A stretch of DNA of 64,000 bases from Streptomyces cylindrosporus (GCF_022698165.1 NZ_JALDAY010000015.1:62001-126000), one strand, 5' to 3'; counted from the first letter of the stretch, positions 32,192 to 40,901 are shown. Made by a program: numbers and translations. Notes: generated from the letters alone by a model not told the origin.

Positions 32192-33364
32192 ATGCCCGAC
32201 CGCGCCCCGCAGCCGCTGGACCGTCAACTGCCCACGGACGAGGCCCGGGACCTGATCTCGCTCGTCCGTGACATCGCCCAGCGCGAGATCGCCCCGAAGG
32301 CGGCCGAGGAGGAGGACGCCGGACGCTTCCCGCGCGAGGTCTTCACCCTGCTGTCCCGGTCGGGCCTGCTCGGACTGCCGTACGACTCCGAGTACGGCGG
32401 CGGCGACCAGCCGTACGAGGTCTACCTCCAGGTCCTCGAAGAGCTCGCCGCGGCCCGCCTCACCGTCGGCCTCGGCGTCAGCGTCCACACCCTCGCCTCC
32501 TACGCGCTCGCCGCCTACGGCACCAAGAAACAGCAGGTGGAGCATCTGCCGGCGATGCTCGGCGGGGGACTGCTCGGCGCGTACTGCCTCTCCGAACCCT
32601 CCTCCGGCTCCGACGCGGCCTCCCTGCGCACGAAGGCGGTGCGCGACGGCGAGGAGTGGGTGATCAGCGGCACCAAGGCCTGGATCACCCACGGCGGGAT
32701 CGCCGACTTCTACACCGTCATGGCCCGCACCGGCGAGGACGGGGCGCGCGGGATCACCGCCTTCCTGGTGCCCGGCGACGCCGAAGGGCTGAGCGGTGCG
32801 GCGCCCGAGCGGAAGATGGGCATGAAGGGCTCGCCCACCGCCCAGGTCCACTTCGACGGGGTGCGGGTGCCCGACGAACGGCGCATCGGCGACGAGGGGC
32901 AGGGTTTCGCGATCGCGCTGTCCGCCCTCGACTCCGGCCGGCTCGGCATCGCCGCCTGCGCGATCGGCCTCGCCCAGGCCGCACTGGACGAGGCGGTCGC
33001 GTACGCCACCGGCCGCCGGCAGTTCGGCCGCCCGATCGCCGACTTCCAGGGGCTGCGCTTCATGCTCGCCGACATGGCCACGCAGATCGAGGCGGGCCGC
33101 GCCCTCTACCTGGCGGCGGCACGGCTGCGGGACGCCGGGCGCCCGTTCGCCAAGCAGGCGGCCATGGCCAAGCTGCACTGCACCGACACCGCGATGAAGG
33201 TGACGACCGACGCCGTGCAGGTCCTCGGCGGGTACGGCTACACCGCGGACTTCCCGGCCGAGCGCTACATGCGCGAGGCCAAGGTGCTGCAGATCGTCGA
33301 GGGCACCAACCAGATCCAGCGGATGGTCATCGCCCGTCACCTGGCAGGTCCGGAGACGCGCTGA
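32192..33364 (+). CDS. Acyl-CoA dehydrogenase
   Basis: 390 residues, full length for the family. The three-domain fold is visible: helical N-domain (REIAPKAAEEEDAGRFP, GLPYDSEYGGGD), FAD/substrate beta-domain (AYCLSEPSSGSDAASLRTKA, TKAWITHGG) and C-domain (ATGRRQFGRPIADFQGL, QVLGGYGYTADFPAERYMREAK). The catalytic base Glu370 lies in QIVEGTNQIQR. It oxidises an acyl-CoA at the alpha-beta bond, passing electrons to ETF; short or branched chains are likely but cannot be decided. ATG 32192 follows GGGAGGAGAG. Expressed apparently alone. Confidence 0.92.
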   Translation: MPDRAPQPLDRQLPTDEARDLISLVRDIAQREIAPKAAEEEDAGRFPREVFTLLSRSGLLGLPYDSEYGGGDQPYEVYLQVLEELAAARLTVGLGVSVHTLASYALAAYGTKKQQVEHLPAMLGGGLLGAYCLSEPSSGSDAASLRTKAVRDGEEWVISGTKAWITHGGIADFYTVMARTGEDGARGITAFLVPGDAEGLSGAAPERKMGMKGSPTAQVHFDGVRVPDERRIGDEGQGFAIALSALDSGRLGIAACAIGLAQAALDEAVAYATGRRQFGRPIADFQGLRFMLADMATQIEAGRALYLAAARLRDAGRPFAKQAAMAKLHCTDTAMKVTTDAVQVLGGYGYTADFPAERYMREAKVLQIVEGTNQIQRMVIARHLAGPETR

Positions 33365-33575
33365 ACTGACCCGGGCGCACCTGCGGGGCCGCCAGCCTGA
33401 CCCACTCCGGGTCGTGACGGCCCGGCAGGGTGCGGCCCCGGTCGGCCCAGGTGCGCATCAGATCGCGGTAGATCGGCGGGTCCTGGTGCTGCGGCGGCGC
33501 CAGCGGAACCGTTCCTGCGGGTGGCGGAACGAAGATGCGGCGCTGACGCCCGGTCGCTGTATGGGTGGGGGTCAT
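33327..33575 (-). CDS. Small hypothetical protein overlapping the acyl-CoA dehydrogenase end
   Basis: 82 residues starting at reverse ATG 33575: a basic start, a Pro-rich stretch (VPPPAGTVPLAPPQHQDP) and the plausible conserved core IYRDLMRTWADRGRTLPGRH. The 3' end overlaps the convergent dehydrogenase by 38 bases. The amino-acid mix is protein-like (balanced acidic, basic and aromatic residues) in contrast to shadow frames nearby, so I keep it with moderate confidence. Function unknown. Confidence 0.5.
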   Translation of the reverse strand: MTPTHTATGRQRRIFVPPPAGTVPLAPPQHQDPPIYRDLMRTWADRGRTLPGRHDPEWVRLAAPQVRPGQFSASPDLPGDGR

Positions 33576-33674
33576 ACCAGGGCAACGCGGCGGTACGCGG
33601 ACAGGTCACCGATCCGTGGAATCGAGCGTGAGTTCGCGGCCGTCCGGCGGCTTGTCTGGTCACCTCCGCGTTCC

Positions 33675-33687
33675 TGACGTACCGTCA
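33675..33687. promoter_or_regulatory. TetR-type palindrome TGACG-TAC-CGTCA
   Basis: Perfect 5-base arms around a 3-base centre, 28 bases before the GTG at 33715. This TGACG-n3-CGTCA form is common for actinobacterial TetR regulators of lipid and acyl-CoA metabolism. It lies where a repressor would stop transcription of the downstream two-gene unit. Confidence 0.6.
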
Positions 33688-33714
33688 GCCAAGCCGTCTC
33701 CAGGGAGGTTTGGC

Positions 33715-34875
33715 GTGGCCGACGACCGCCCCGTACCGCTCGACGAATACCCCGTGCACCAGGTCCCGCTGTCCATGAGGCACGTCGCGACCGGCGACCG
33801 CAACGCCTACGACCGCTGCATCTTCCACGTCCTCGACCACGAGGGCCGCGCACTGCTGATCGCCGGGCTCGGCGTGTATCCGAACGTCGGTGTGATCGAC
33901 GCCTACGCGACCCTCCGCGTGGGCGACCGACTGCACGCCGTCCGGGCCTCGGACGCGCTCGGCGAGGACCGCATGAAGCTCGCCGTCGGACCACTGCGGA
34001 TCGAGGTCCGGGAACCACTGCGGCGGCTGCGGCTCGTGTGCGACGACGACCTGATGTCGTACGACCTCACCTGGACCGCCGACTTCCCGGCCCTGTGGGA
34101 ACCCCATCACCTCCAGCGCCGCGGCGACCGGCTCACGCTCGAAGGGCGCCGGTTCGTGCAGGCGGGCAGCGTCGAGGGCGTGATCCGGGCCGCGGGCGAG
34201 GAGTTCCCGGTCACCGCGGGTGGCTGGACCGGGACGCGCGACCGCAGTTGGGGCGTGCGGCCGATACCGGGGGAGGAAGGCGGACGGCTCGCCGAGGAGC
34301 ATCCGACCGAGGGGTTCCACTGGGTGTGGTGCCCGGTCCGGTTCGAGGACCGGTTTCTGATGGTGATCGTGCAGGAGGATGCGGACGGGTATCGGACTTT
34401 GAACGACGCCACTCTGGTCCACGGCGTCAGTGCTATGTCACATAGCACTGGGAGTCGCGACAGTGCTATGTCACATACCACTGCCCGCAGCCGCGACCGT
34501 CAGCTCGGCTGGCCCATCCCCGAGATCACCTACCGCCCCGGCACCCGCCACCCCGAACGCGCCCTGATCCACCTCGGCGACCCCCGCAAACCGCAGGAAC
34601 TCGAAGTCGAGATCCTCACCTCCTCCCCGCTCGCGATCGGCGCCGGCTACCCGCCGGCCGACGACTGGCAGCACGGCACCTGGCAGGGCCGGGGCTGGAC
34701 CGACCGCCGTACCTACGACCTCACCCAGCCGCACCCGCTCGCCGCGTACGGCGTCACCGACCACGCGGCACGCTTCCGCCTGGACGGCCGGACCGGTTAC
34801 GGCATCTTCGAGCACGGTTCGTTCGGGCGGCACGACCCGAGCGGGTTCACGGACTTCAAGTCGACGGCACCGTAA
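33715..34875 (+). CDS. DUF7064-like protein with a tandem 33-bp insert
   Basis: 386 residues from GTG 33715 (GGGAGG six bases upstream). The protein is beta-rich with many conserved Trp and His (TWTADFPALWEPHHLQR, TGTRDRSWGVRP, GFHWVWCPVRFEDRFLM) and no signal peptide, the look of DUF7064/DUF7065 lipocalin-like proteins of actinobacteria; I have no enzyme name for it. It is followed after 14 bases by a phosphotransferase-fold gene and the two are probably one operon under the palindrome at 33675. Residues about 238-262 (SAMSHSTGSRD, SAMSHTTARSRD) come from a low-GC tandem repeat absent from the regular fold, probably a surface loop. Confidence 0.72.
   Translation: MADDRPVPLDEYPVHQVPLSMRHVATGDRNAYDRCIFHVLDHEGRALLIAGLGVYPNVGVIDAYATLRVGDRLHAVRASDALGEDRMKLAVGPLRIEVREPLRRLRLVCDDDLMSYDLTWTADFPALWEPHHLQRRGDRLTLEGRRFVQAGSVEGVIRAAGEEFPVTAGGWTGTRDRSWGVRPIPGEEGGRLAEEHPTEGFHWVWCPVRFEDRFLMVIVQEDADGYRTLNDATLVHGVSAMSHSTGSRDSAMSHTTARSRDRQLGWPIPEITYRPGTRHPERALIHLGDPRKPQELEVEILTSSPLAIGAGYPPADDWQHGTWQGRGWTDRRTYDLTQPHPLAAYGVTDHAARFRLDGRTGYGIFEHGSFGRHDPSGFTDFKSTAP
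34428..34483 (+). repeat. Two low-GC palindromes as a 33-bp tandem duplication
   Basis: A 23-base palindrome (arms CAGTGCTATGT and ACATAGCACTG around one C, 34428-34450) is repeated at 34461-34483 with one changed base. The copies start 33 bases apart and keep the reading frame. Local GC is far below the surrounding gene. Confidence 0.8.
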
Positions 34876-34889
34876 GGGGGTTCACGAAC

Positions 34890-35987
34890 ATGGCAGCCAC
34901 GGCACCCCGCCCCCGCACCAGCACCCGCGACCCGGAGGAGATCGCCCGCCGCCTCACCGCCTGGCTCGGCACCCGCCTGCCCGGCGCCAAGGCGGTCGGC
35001 GTCACCGTCCCCGAGTCGAACGGCATGTCCAGCGAGACCCTGCTCTTCGACATCGAGCACCCCGAACCACCCGTGCGGGCCTGCGCGTTGAGGCTCGCGG
35101 CGGACCCGGCGGCGTACACCGTCTTCCCCGTCTACGACATGCCGCGCCAGTACCGCACGATGCGCGCCGTCGCCGAGCACACGGACCTGCCCGTGCCGAA
35201 GGTGTTCTGGCTGGAGGAGGAACCGGGTCCGCTCGGGGCGCCGTTCTTCGTGATGGAGCGCGTCGAGGGGCGCGTGCCGCCGGACGTGATGCCGTACACC
35301 TACGAGGGCAACTGGCTGCACGCGGCGACCGATGCCGAACGCGAGCGGCTGGAGGCGGCCTCGATCGGGCTGCTGGCCCGGCTGCACGACCAAGTGCCCC
35401 TGGAAGCAGCCGAGTTCCTCGCGCTCCCCGGCGAGGGCGACGCACTGCGCCGCCATGTCACCGCTCAACGCGCCTACTACGACTGGGTCGTCGACGGACG
35501 CGCCCGCTCACCGCTCATCGAGGCCGCCTTCGACCGGCTGACCGACCTCTGGCCCCGCGATCCCGGCCCACCCGTGCTCAACTGGGGCGACGCGCGCATC
35601 GGGAACGTCGTCTACGACGGCTTCGAACCCGTCGCCGTACTCGACTGGGAGATGGCGGCCCTGGCCCCGCGCGAGGTCGACCTCGGCTGGACCGTGTACC
35701 TGCACCGCTTCTTCCACGACCTGACGGTCGCCTTCGGCCAGCACGGTCTGCCGGACTTCCTGCGCCGCGACCGCGTCGAGGCACGCTATGCCGAACTCAC
35801 CGGCCACACACCGCGCGACATGGACTTCTACACCCTGTACGCGGCTCTGCGGCACGCGATCGTCATGCTCCGGGTTGCTTATCGGCAGGTGCACTTCGGT
35901 GAATCGGCCGTCCCGCCGGACCCGGACACACTGATCCTGCACCACGGCAGCCTGCGGGCCATGGTGCAGGGCAGTTACTGGGACTGA
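34890..35987 (+). CDS. Phosphotransferase-fold protein (APH/ACAD10-like)
   Basis: 365 residues with the aminoglycoside-phosphotransferase fold: ATP-lobe segment SNGMSSETLLFDIEH, FFVMERVEGRVPPD, the catalytic loop LNWGDARIGNVVYDG and the metal-binding VLDWEMAALAPREVDLGW. The catalytic HGD of classical kinases is WGD here, with Asp kept. Proteins of this subgroup in actinobacteria often accompany acyl-CoA dehydrogenases and lipid genes and may phosphorylate a hydroxy-acyl or small-molecule substrate. ATG 34890 follows AAGGGGG. Partner of the preceding DUF7064-like gene. Confidence 0.82.
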   Translation: MAATAPRPRTSTRDPEEIARRLTAWLGTRLPGAKAVGVTVPESNGMSSETLLFDIEHPEPPVRACALRLAADPAAYTVFPVYDMPRQYRTMRAVAEHTDLPVPKVFWLEEEPGPLGAPFFVMERVEGRVPPDVMPYTYEGNWLHAATDAERERLEAASIGLLARLHDQVPLEAAEFLALPGEGDALRRHVTAQRAYYDWVVDGRARSPLIEAAFDRLTDLWPRDPGPPVLNWGDARIGNVVYDGFEPVAVLDWEMAALAPREVDLGWTVYLHRFFHDLTVAFGQHGLPDFLRRDRVEARYAELTGHTPRDMDFYTLYAALRHAIVMLRVAYRQVHFGESAVPPDPDTLILHHGSLRAMVQGSYWD

Positions 35988-35997
35988 GCGAGCCGGC

Positions 35998-36438
35998 TCA
36001 GGCGGCCTGGCGGCGCATCACCGGCACGCGCATCGGGCGCGAGCCCGGGCCGCCGACGTGCGAGAACGGCTGCGTCCGCCAGTCGAGCCCCTGAGGGAGC
36101 GTCAACAGGAGGGCCGTGTCCTGCTCCTGGGGCTCCGCCGACTCGTCCGCGGAGCGGGCCTCGGCGGCCCTGCGGCCCGTACCGGCACAGACCGTGAGGC
36201 CGAACGGGTTCCACGGCGAGGCGCACAGCGCGTGCTCCGGCAGCACCTCCTCGTCCGCCAGCAGCGCGATGGGCTGCGCGCAGTCCGGGCAGATCACCCG
36301 GTACATCTCGAAGGTGTCGTACGCGTCGAGCTCGTCGCCGTACTCGTCGGCGTCGGGTTCGACGCCCTCCGGCTCGGGCTCGACGACCGCCTGGAGCCGC
36401 TTGGGCGCGGTACGACCAGGGCGCTTAAGACTCTGCAT
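35998..36438 (-). CDS. Hypothetical protein with Cys-rich putative zinc site
   Basis: 146 residues from reverse ATG 36438 (GGGGGAG upstream). The N-terminus is basic (MQSLKRPGRTAPKRLQ), then an acidic stretch (PEPEGVEPDADEYGDELDAYDTFE), a CPDC motif (YRVICPDCAQPIALLADEE) followed by LCASPWNPFGLTVCAGTGR, giving four cysteines that could bind zinc. The C-terminus is basic (RPMRVPVMRRQAA). Conserved-looking Streptomyces hypothetical; convergent with the phosphotransferase gene and divergent from the Lrp regulator. No function is recognised. Confidence 0.7.
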   Translation of the reverse strand: MQSLKRPGRTAPKRLQAVVEPEPEGVEPDADEYGDELDAYDTFEMYRVICPDCAQPIALLADEEVLPEHALCASPWNPFGLTVCAGTGRRAAEARSADESAEPQEQDTALLLTLPQGLDWRTQPFSHVGGPGSRPMRVPVMRRQAA

Positions 36439-36673
36439 GGATAACTCCCCCTCGGGCTGGGGCCGTGAAGGCGCTGCGGCCTCGACCACAGCAAGCACTT
36501 CCCGTCCGGTCACGGCGGTAATCACGGGAGCATCACGGAGACGTCTCGACGACTGTGGCGTTCGTCACATGCCGCTCGCAGGTGCCCATGGCGGACGCCT
36601 ACATCACGAACCGGGCATGACCTGGGCTGCTGAGGTATCCGAGGAGATCAAGCGCACTGTAGGTTCTTGCGCC

Positions 36674-37114
36674 ATGGAGGAGCTCGACCGACAAATCGTT
36701 CAGCTGCTCGTCAAGGACGGGCGGATGAGCTACACGGACCTGGGCAAGGCCACGGGCCTGTCCACGTCGGCCGTGCATCAGCGGGTGCGGCGGCTGGAAC
36801 AGCGTGGCGTCATCCGCGGCTATGCCGCGGTGGTCGACCCCGAGGCGGTCGGGCTGCCCATGACCGCGTTCATCTCGGTCAAACCGTTCGATCCCAGCGC
36901 ACCGGACGACATCGCGGACCGGTTGGCCGGGGTCCCCGAGATCGAGGCGTGTCACAGCGTCGCCGGGGACGAGAACTACATCCTCAAGGTGCGGGTGGCC
37001 ACGCCCCACGAGCTGGAGGAGCTCCTGGCGCGACTGCGGACGCTGGCGGGGGTCTCGACCCGCACGACAGTGGTCCTTTCGACGCCTTACGAGGCACGGC
37101 CGCCGCGGATCTGA
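36674..37114 (+). CDS. Lrp/AsnC-family transcriptional regulator
   Basis: 146 residues from ATG 36674, which begins with the family start MEELDRQIVQLLVKDGRMSYTDLGKATGLSTSAVHQRVRRLEQRG minus any extra tail; ATG 36617 is an alternative. The RAM domain follows with CHSVAGDENYILKV. TAGGTT at 36660-36665 lies eight bases before the ATG, suggesting a leaderless transcript. It precedes the amidohydrolase by 47 bases on the same strand. Ligand unknown; such regulators usually sense an amino acid. Confidence 0.87.
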   Translation: MEELDRQIVQLLVKDGRMSYTDLGKATGLSTSAVHQRVRRLEQRGVIRGYAAVVDPEAVGLPMTAFISVKPFDPSAPDDIADRLAGVPEIEACHSVAGDENYILKVRVATPHELEELLARLRTLAGVSTRTTVVLSTPYEARPPRI

Positions 37115-37161
37115 CCGCCCTGCGTACAGAGCCGTCCCGGTGAGGCGCGAGACTGGTCCCC

Positions 37162-38763
37162 ATGAGTGAGCGCGCCCCCGAGCCCAAGACCGTCCTGCTG
37201 CGTCGCGGTGAGGTCCACAGTCCCGCCGATCCCTTCGCGACCGCGATGGTCGTCGAGCGCGGGCAGGTGGCCTGGGTCGGATCCGAGGGGGCCGCCGACG
37301 CCTTCGCGGACGGGGTCGACGAGGTGGTCGACCTCGACGGCGCCCTGGTCACACCGGCGTTCACCGACGCCCATGTGCACACCACGGCCACCGGCCTCGC
37401 CCTCACCGGCCTCGACCTGTCCGACGCGCCGTCCCTGGAGGCGGCACTCGCTCTCGTACGGGACTTCGCCGCCGGTCGTCCCGATGACCGGGTCCTGCTC
37501 GGCCACGGGTGGGACGCGGCCCGCTGGCCGGGCGGCCGGCCCCCGACGCGTGCCGAGCTGGACGCGGCCACCGGCGGGCGCCCCCTGTATCTGAGCCGTA
37601 TCGACGTCCACTCGGCGGTCGTCACCACGGCCCTGCTCGACCTCGCCCCCGGCCTCGGCACCGTCGACGGTCCGCTCACCGCCGACGCCCATCACGCCGT
37701 CCGCGCCGCCGCGTTCGCAGCCGTAACCCCCGAGCAGCGCACCGCGGCCCAGCGCGCCGCCCTCGCCCGCGCCGCCTCCCTAGGCATCGGCTCGGTCCAC
37801 GAGTGCGCCGGGCCGGACATCTCCTCCGAGGACGACTTCACCGGCCTGCTGCGGCTCGCGGCCGAGGAACCGGGGCCGCGGGTCGTCGGGTACTGGGCGG
37901 AACAGGACGTCGAGAAGGCCCGGGAACTCGGCGCGGCCGGCGCCGCCGGGGATCTGTTCGTCGACGGCTCCCTCGGCTCGCACACCGCCTGTCTGCACCA
38001 GCCGTACACCGACGCCGGCCACACCGGCACCGCCTACCTGGACGCCACCGCCGTCGCCGCACACGTGGTCGCCTGCACCGAGGCCGGACTACAGGCGGGC
38101 TTCCACGCCATCGGCGACGCGGCCGTCACCGCCGTCGTCGAGGGCGTGCGCGCCGCCGCCGAGAAGGTCGGGCTCGCCCGGATCCGCGCCGCCCGGCACC
38201 GCGTCGAGCACGCCGAGATGCTCACCCCGGAGGCGATCGCCGCCTTCGCCGAGCTGGGCCTGACCGCGTCCGTCCAGCCCGCCTTCGACGCGCTGTGGGG
38301 CGGCGAGGAGGGCATGTACGCGCGGCGCCTCGGCGTGGAGCGGGCGCGGTCCCTGAACCCCTTCGCGGCCCTGCTGCGCGCCGGTGTCCCCCTCGCGTTC
38401 GGCTCCGACAGCCCGGTCACGCCCCTCGACCCGTGGGGCACGGTCCGCGCCGCCGCCTTCCACCGCACCCCCGAGCACCGGGTCTCCGTCCGCGCCGGCT
38501 TCACCGCCCACACCCGCGGGGGCTGGCGGGCGGTCGGGCGCGACGACGCGGGCGTCCTGGTGCCGGGCGCGCCCGCCGACTACACCGTGTGGCGCACCGA
38601 CGAACTCGTGGTCCAGGCCCCCGACGACCGGGTCGCCCGCTGGTCCACCGATCCCCGCTCCGGCACCCCGGGACTGCCCGACCTGACACCGGGCCACGAC
38701 CTGCCGGTCTGTCTGCGCACCGTCGTGGGCGGCCGGACGGTGTTCGTACGGCCGGGCGAGTGA
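37162..38763 (+). CDS. Amidohydrolase-superfamily protein (YtcJ type)
   Basis: 533 residues with an N-terminal beta-sandwich, then the TIM-barrel metal site: DAHVH (HxH, about residues 70-74), GFHAIGDAAV, RHRVEHAEML and FGSDSPVTPLDPW with the catalytic Asp. The DVHSAVVTTALL segment and PVTPLDPWGTVRAAAF are typical of the YtcJ/NfdA (DUF-type amidohydrolase 3) subgroup, whose members hydrolyse N-formyl or N-acyl amides and formamide-like compounds. It is a cytosolic metal-dependent hydrolase; its substrate cannot be told from sequence. Upstream Lrp regulator could control it. Confidence 0.85.
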   Translation: MSERAPEPKTVLLRRGEVHSPADPFATAMVVERGQVAWVGSEGAADAFADGVDEVVDLDGALVTPAFTDAHVHTTATGLALTGLDLSDAPSLEAALALVRDFAAGRPDDRVLLGHGWDAARWPGGRPPTRAELDAATGGRPLYLSRIDVHSAVVTTALLDLAPGLGTVDGPLTADAHHAVRAAAFAAVTPEQRTAAQRAALARAASLGIGSVHECAGPDISSEDDFTGLLRLAAEEPGPRVVGYWAEQDVEKARELGAAGAAGDLFVDGSLGSHTACLHQPYTDAGHTGTAYLDATAVAAHVVACTEAGLQAGFHAIGDAAVTAVVEGVRAAAEKVGLARIRAARHRVEHAEMLTPEAIAAFAELGLTASVQPAFDALWGGEEGMYARRLGVERARSLNPFAALLRAGVPLAFGSDSPVTPLDPWGTVRAAAFHRTPEHRVSVRAGFTAHTRGGWRAVGRDDAGVLVPGAPADYTVWRTDELVVQAPDDRVARWSTDPRSGTPGLPDLTPGHDLPVCLRTVVGGRTVFVRPGE

Positions 38764-39329
38764 TCTACCGGGGTGGCGCGCCGCGGATCGGCGGCCGCCG
38801 CCCTGTCGCGCGACCTGCGCATCCTCCGCGCTGACCAGGCCTTTGAGGACAGAAGCGCAGGTCAAACAGCTGTTGACAGGCGGCGGCAGGGGGCCGGTAG
38901 GTTCGGCCGAGTCCACCACCGGACGCCCGACCGGGGAACCTCCGCGCACTCGCCCGCGGCACCGCTGGGTCAGGGACGGTGTGCCGCACCGGGGCACCGC
39001 CACTGGGAGCCAGGCTCAGCGCCCGTGCCGCAGCGAGGGAACGTTCCGGCCGGTCGGGGAGGTGTGACCCGGGTGGGGCCCGGGCTCAGTAGACAACGGC
39101 TTCAGGTCGACCCGCAGCCAGCGGGTCCCAGGTCGGCCCGAAGGGCGCCGGGCCCCCATCCGCCGCGGACACGCATGACGGTACGCCGACCGGTCGGCAC
39201 GCAAACGGGCCGAATCCGGGCTCTTACCCCGCTCTTGTGGAATCGACACCACCATACGAACCTTCTGTCACGTCATCGCAGGCGGCGGCCATTATGGTGG
39301 ACGTCTGCGTACGGACAGAAGGGGCAGCA
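38764..39329 (+). other. 566-base gene-free region with promoter-like elements
   Basis: No protein-like frame is convincing here. TTGACA (38873-38878) and TAGGTT (38898-38903) form a candidate promoter with a long 19-base spacer. Downstream are several GC hairpins, the best being GACCCGC-AGCCA-GCGGGTC (39109-39127). TATGGT at 39293-39298 is a plausible -10 for the mannosyltransferase gene. A non-coding RNA between 38905 and 39130 is possible but unproven. Confidence 0.4.
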
Positions 39330-40130
39330 GTGAACGACGGCGACGGTACCCTCGCGGCACAGGACCGGGGGAAGTTCGGCCCGCTCGGCACGGCCTTGGT
39401 GATCATTCCGACCTACAACGAGGCGGAGAACATCAAGTCCATCGTCGGCCGGGTGCGCAAGGCCGTCCCCGAGGCGCACGTCCTCGTGGCCGACGACAAC
39501 AGCCCCGACGGCACCGGCAAGCTCGCCGACGAGCTGGCCGTCGAGGACGACCAGGTCCAGGTGCTGCACCGCAAGGGCAAGGAGGGCCTCGGCGCCGCCT
39601 ACCTCGCGGGCTTCCGCTGGGGCCTGGAGCACGGCTACGGCGTGCTGGTCGAGATGGACGCCGACGGCTCCCACCAGCCCGAGGAGCTGCCCCGGCTGCT
39701 CACCGCGCTCAAGACCGCCGACCTGGTGCTCGGCTCCCGCTGGGTGCCCGGCGGCCGGGTGGTGAACTGGCCCAGGTCCCGCGAGATGATCTCCCGCGGC
39801 GGCAGCCTCTACTCCCGCCTCGCCCTCGACCTCCCGCTGCGCGACATCACCGGCGGCTACCGCGCCTTCCGCCGCGAGACCCTCGAGGGCCTCGGCCTGG
39901 ACGAGGTCGCCTCCCAGGGCTACTGCTTCCAGGTCGACCTCGCCCGCCGCGCGGTCAAGGCCGGCTACCACGTCGTCGAGGTGCCCATCACCTTCGTCGA
40001 GCGCGAGCTGGGCGACTCCAAGATGAGCCGCGACATCCTCGTCGAGGCCCTGTGGCGGGTCACCGCATGGGGCGCCACGGAGCGGGCCGCCAAGGTCGGC
40101 AAGGTGCTCGGCCGCGGCAAGAAGGCCTGA
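39330..40130 (+). CDS. ppm1: Polyprenol-phosphate-mannose synthase (GT2)
   Basis: 266 residues from GTG 39330 (AGAAGGGG upstream). GT2 fold: IIPTYNEAENI, VADDNSPDGTG, and VEMDADGSHQPEELP with the DAD metal triplet; the conserved GSRWVPGGRVVNWPRSR and DITGGYRAFRRETL follow. It lacks the C-terminal membrane part and Lnt-like acyltransferase domain of fused mycobacterial Ppm1, so it is the soluble D-subunit form seen in Streptomyces. It transfers mannose from GDP-mannose to polyprenol phosphate, giving the donor for protein O-mannosylation and glycolipids at the membrane. Confidence 0.9.
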   Translation: MNDGDGTLAAQDRGKFGPLGTALVIIPTYNEAENIKSIVGRVRKAVPEAHVLVADDNSPDGTGKLADELAVEDDQVQVLHRKGKEGLGAAYLAGFRWGLEHGYGVLVEMDADGSHQPEELPRLLTALKTADLVLGSRWVPGGRVVNWPRSREMISRGGSLYSRLALDLPLRDITGGYRAFRRETLEGLGLDEVASQGYCFQVDLARRAVKAGYHVVEVPITFVERELGDSKMSRDILVEALWRVTAWGATERAAKVGKVLGRGKKA

Positions 40131-40235
40131 CGACGGGCGCCACGGCCACCGGGCATCAGGTTCTCGTACGGCTTCACAGGCCCCGTTGATCGTTCCCTTA
40201 TCCCGCCCTGAGCCGGGCCCAGGCACACTGGACGC

Positions 40236-40796
40236 ATGACGACTGGTGCTCCGACCCCCACGTACCCCGCCCGGCCCCGCCGCTCGCGGCTGCGGACCTT
40301 CCTGCCGCTGGGCGTGGCCGCCTGGCTGGTGCTGGAGATCTGGCTGCTGACCGTGGTGGCGGGCGCGTCGAGCGGATTCACGGTGTTTCTGCTGCTGCTC
40401 GCCGGCTTCGTGCTCGGCGCCGCGGTGATCAAGAAGGCGGGCCGCCGCGCCTTCCAGAACCTGAACGAGGCGCTCCAGCGAGGCACCGCCCCGCAGAGCG
40501 GCGGGGGCAACGGGCTGATGATGCTCGGCGGCCTGCTCCTGATGATCCCCGGCCTGATCTCCGACGCGGTGGGGCTGCTCCTGTTGATCCCGCCGGTCCA
40601 GAAGGCGCTGGGCCGTCTCACCGAGCGCACGGTCGACCGCAAGCTGCGCGAGGCCGCCCCGGGCAGCTTCGGCGACGCCTTCCAGCAGGTCCGTATCCAC
40701 CGCCCCGACGGCAAGGTCGTGCAGGGCGAGGTGATCCGGGACGAGACGCCGGGCGGCGACGCCCCGCAGGACCCGCGCCCGCCGCTGACGCGATGA
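40236..40796 (+). CDS. fxsA: FxsA family membrane protein
   Basis: 186 residues with four hydrophobic segments in about the first 125 residues: LPLGVAAWLVLEIWLLTVVA, GFTVFLLLLAGFVLGAAVI, NGLMMLGGLLLMIPGLISDA and GLLLLIPPVQKAL, the signature layout of FxsA/YtzA proteins (MIPGxxxD in helix 3). The C-terminal soluble part carries a strand-rich VRIHRPDGKVVQGEVI. E. coli FxsA (suppressor of phage T7 exclusion) is the family founder; the role in Streptomyces is unknown. ATG 40236; ends at the bidirectional terminator 40822. Confidence 0.87.
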   Translation: MTTGAPTPTYPARPRRSRLRTFLPLGVAAWLVLEIWLLTVVAGASSGFTVFLLLLAGFVLGAAVIKKAGRRAFQNLNEALQRGTAPQSGGGNGLMMLGGLLLMIPGLISDAVGLLLLIPPVQKALGRLTERTVDRKLREAAPGSFGDAFQQVRIHRPDGKVVQGEVIRDETPGGDAPQDPRPPLTR

Positions 40797-40821
40797 CGGC
40801 GCCGTAGGGGCCTGGACGCAC

Positions 40822-40863
40822 GACTGCGGGCGGCTACGTGATTTCACGTAGCCGCCCGCAGTC
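40822..40863. terminator. Strong bidirectional terminator between fxsA and rbpA
   Basis: Perfect 19-bp stem (40822-40840 with 40845-40863, arms starting GACTGCGGGCGG and ending CCGCCCGCAGTC) with a 4-base ATTT loop. T-rich tails occur on both sides. The genes converge here. Confidence 0.92.
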
Positions 40864-40901
40864 TCTTGCGTGTGTTGTAGTCCGCCCGACCCCGGCAGGG
40901 A

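Noticed and set aside
38898..39060. Cobalamin, ydaO or other known riboswitch before the mannosyltransferase gene
   Set aside because: Some fragments (GCCACTGGGAGCCAGG) recall riboswitch cores, but the ordered core segments of either class are absent.
38773..39333. 186-codon forward frame after the amidohydrolase
   Set aside because: Very high Arg/Gly/Pro content, no homology-like motifs, passes over several hairpins; typical random frame.
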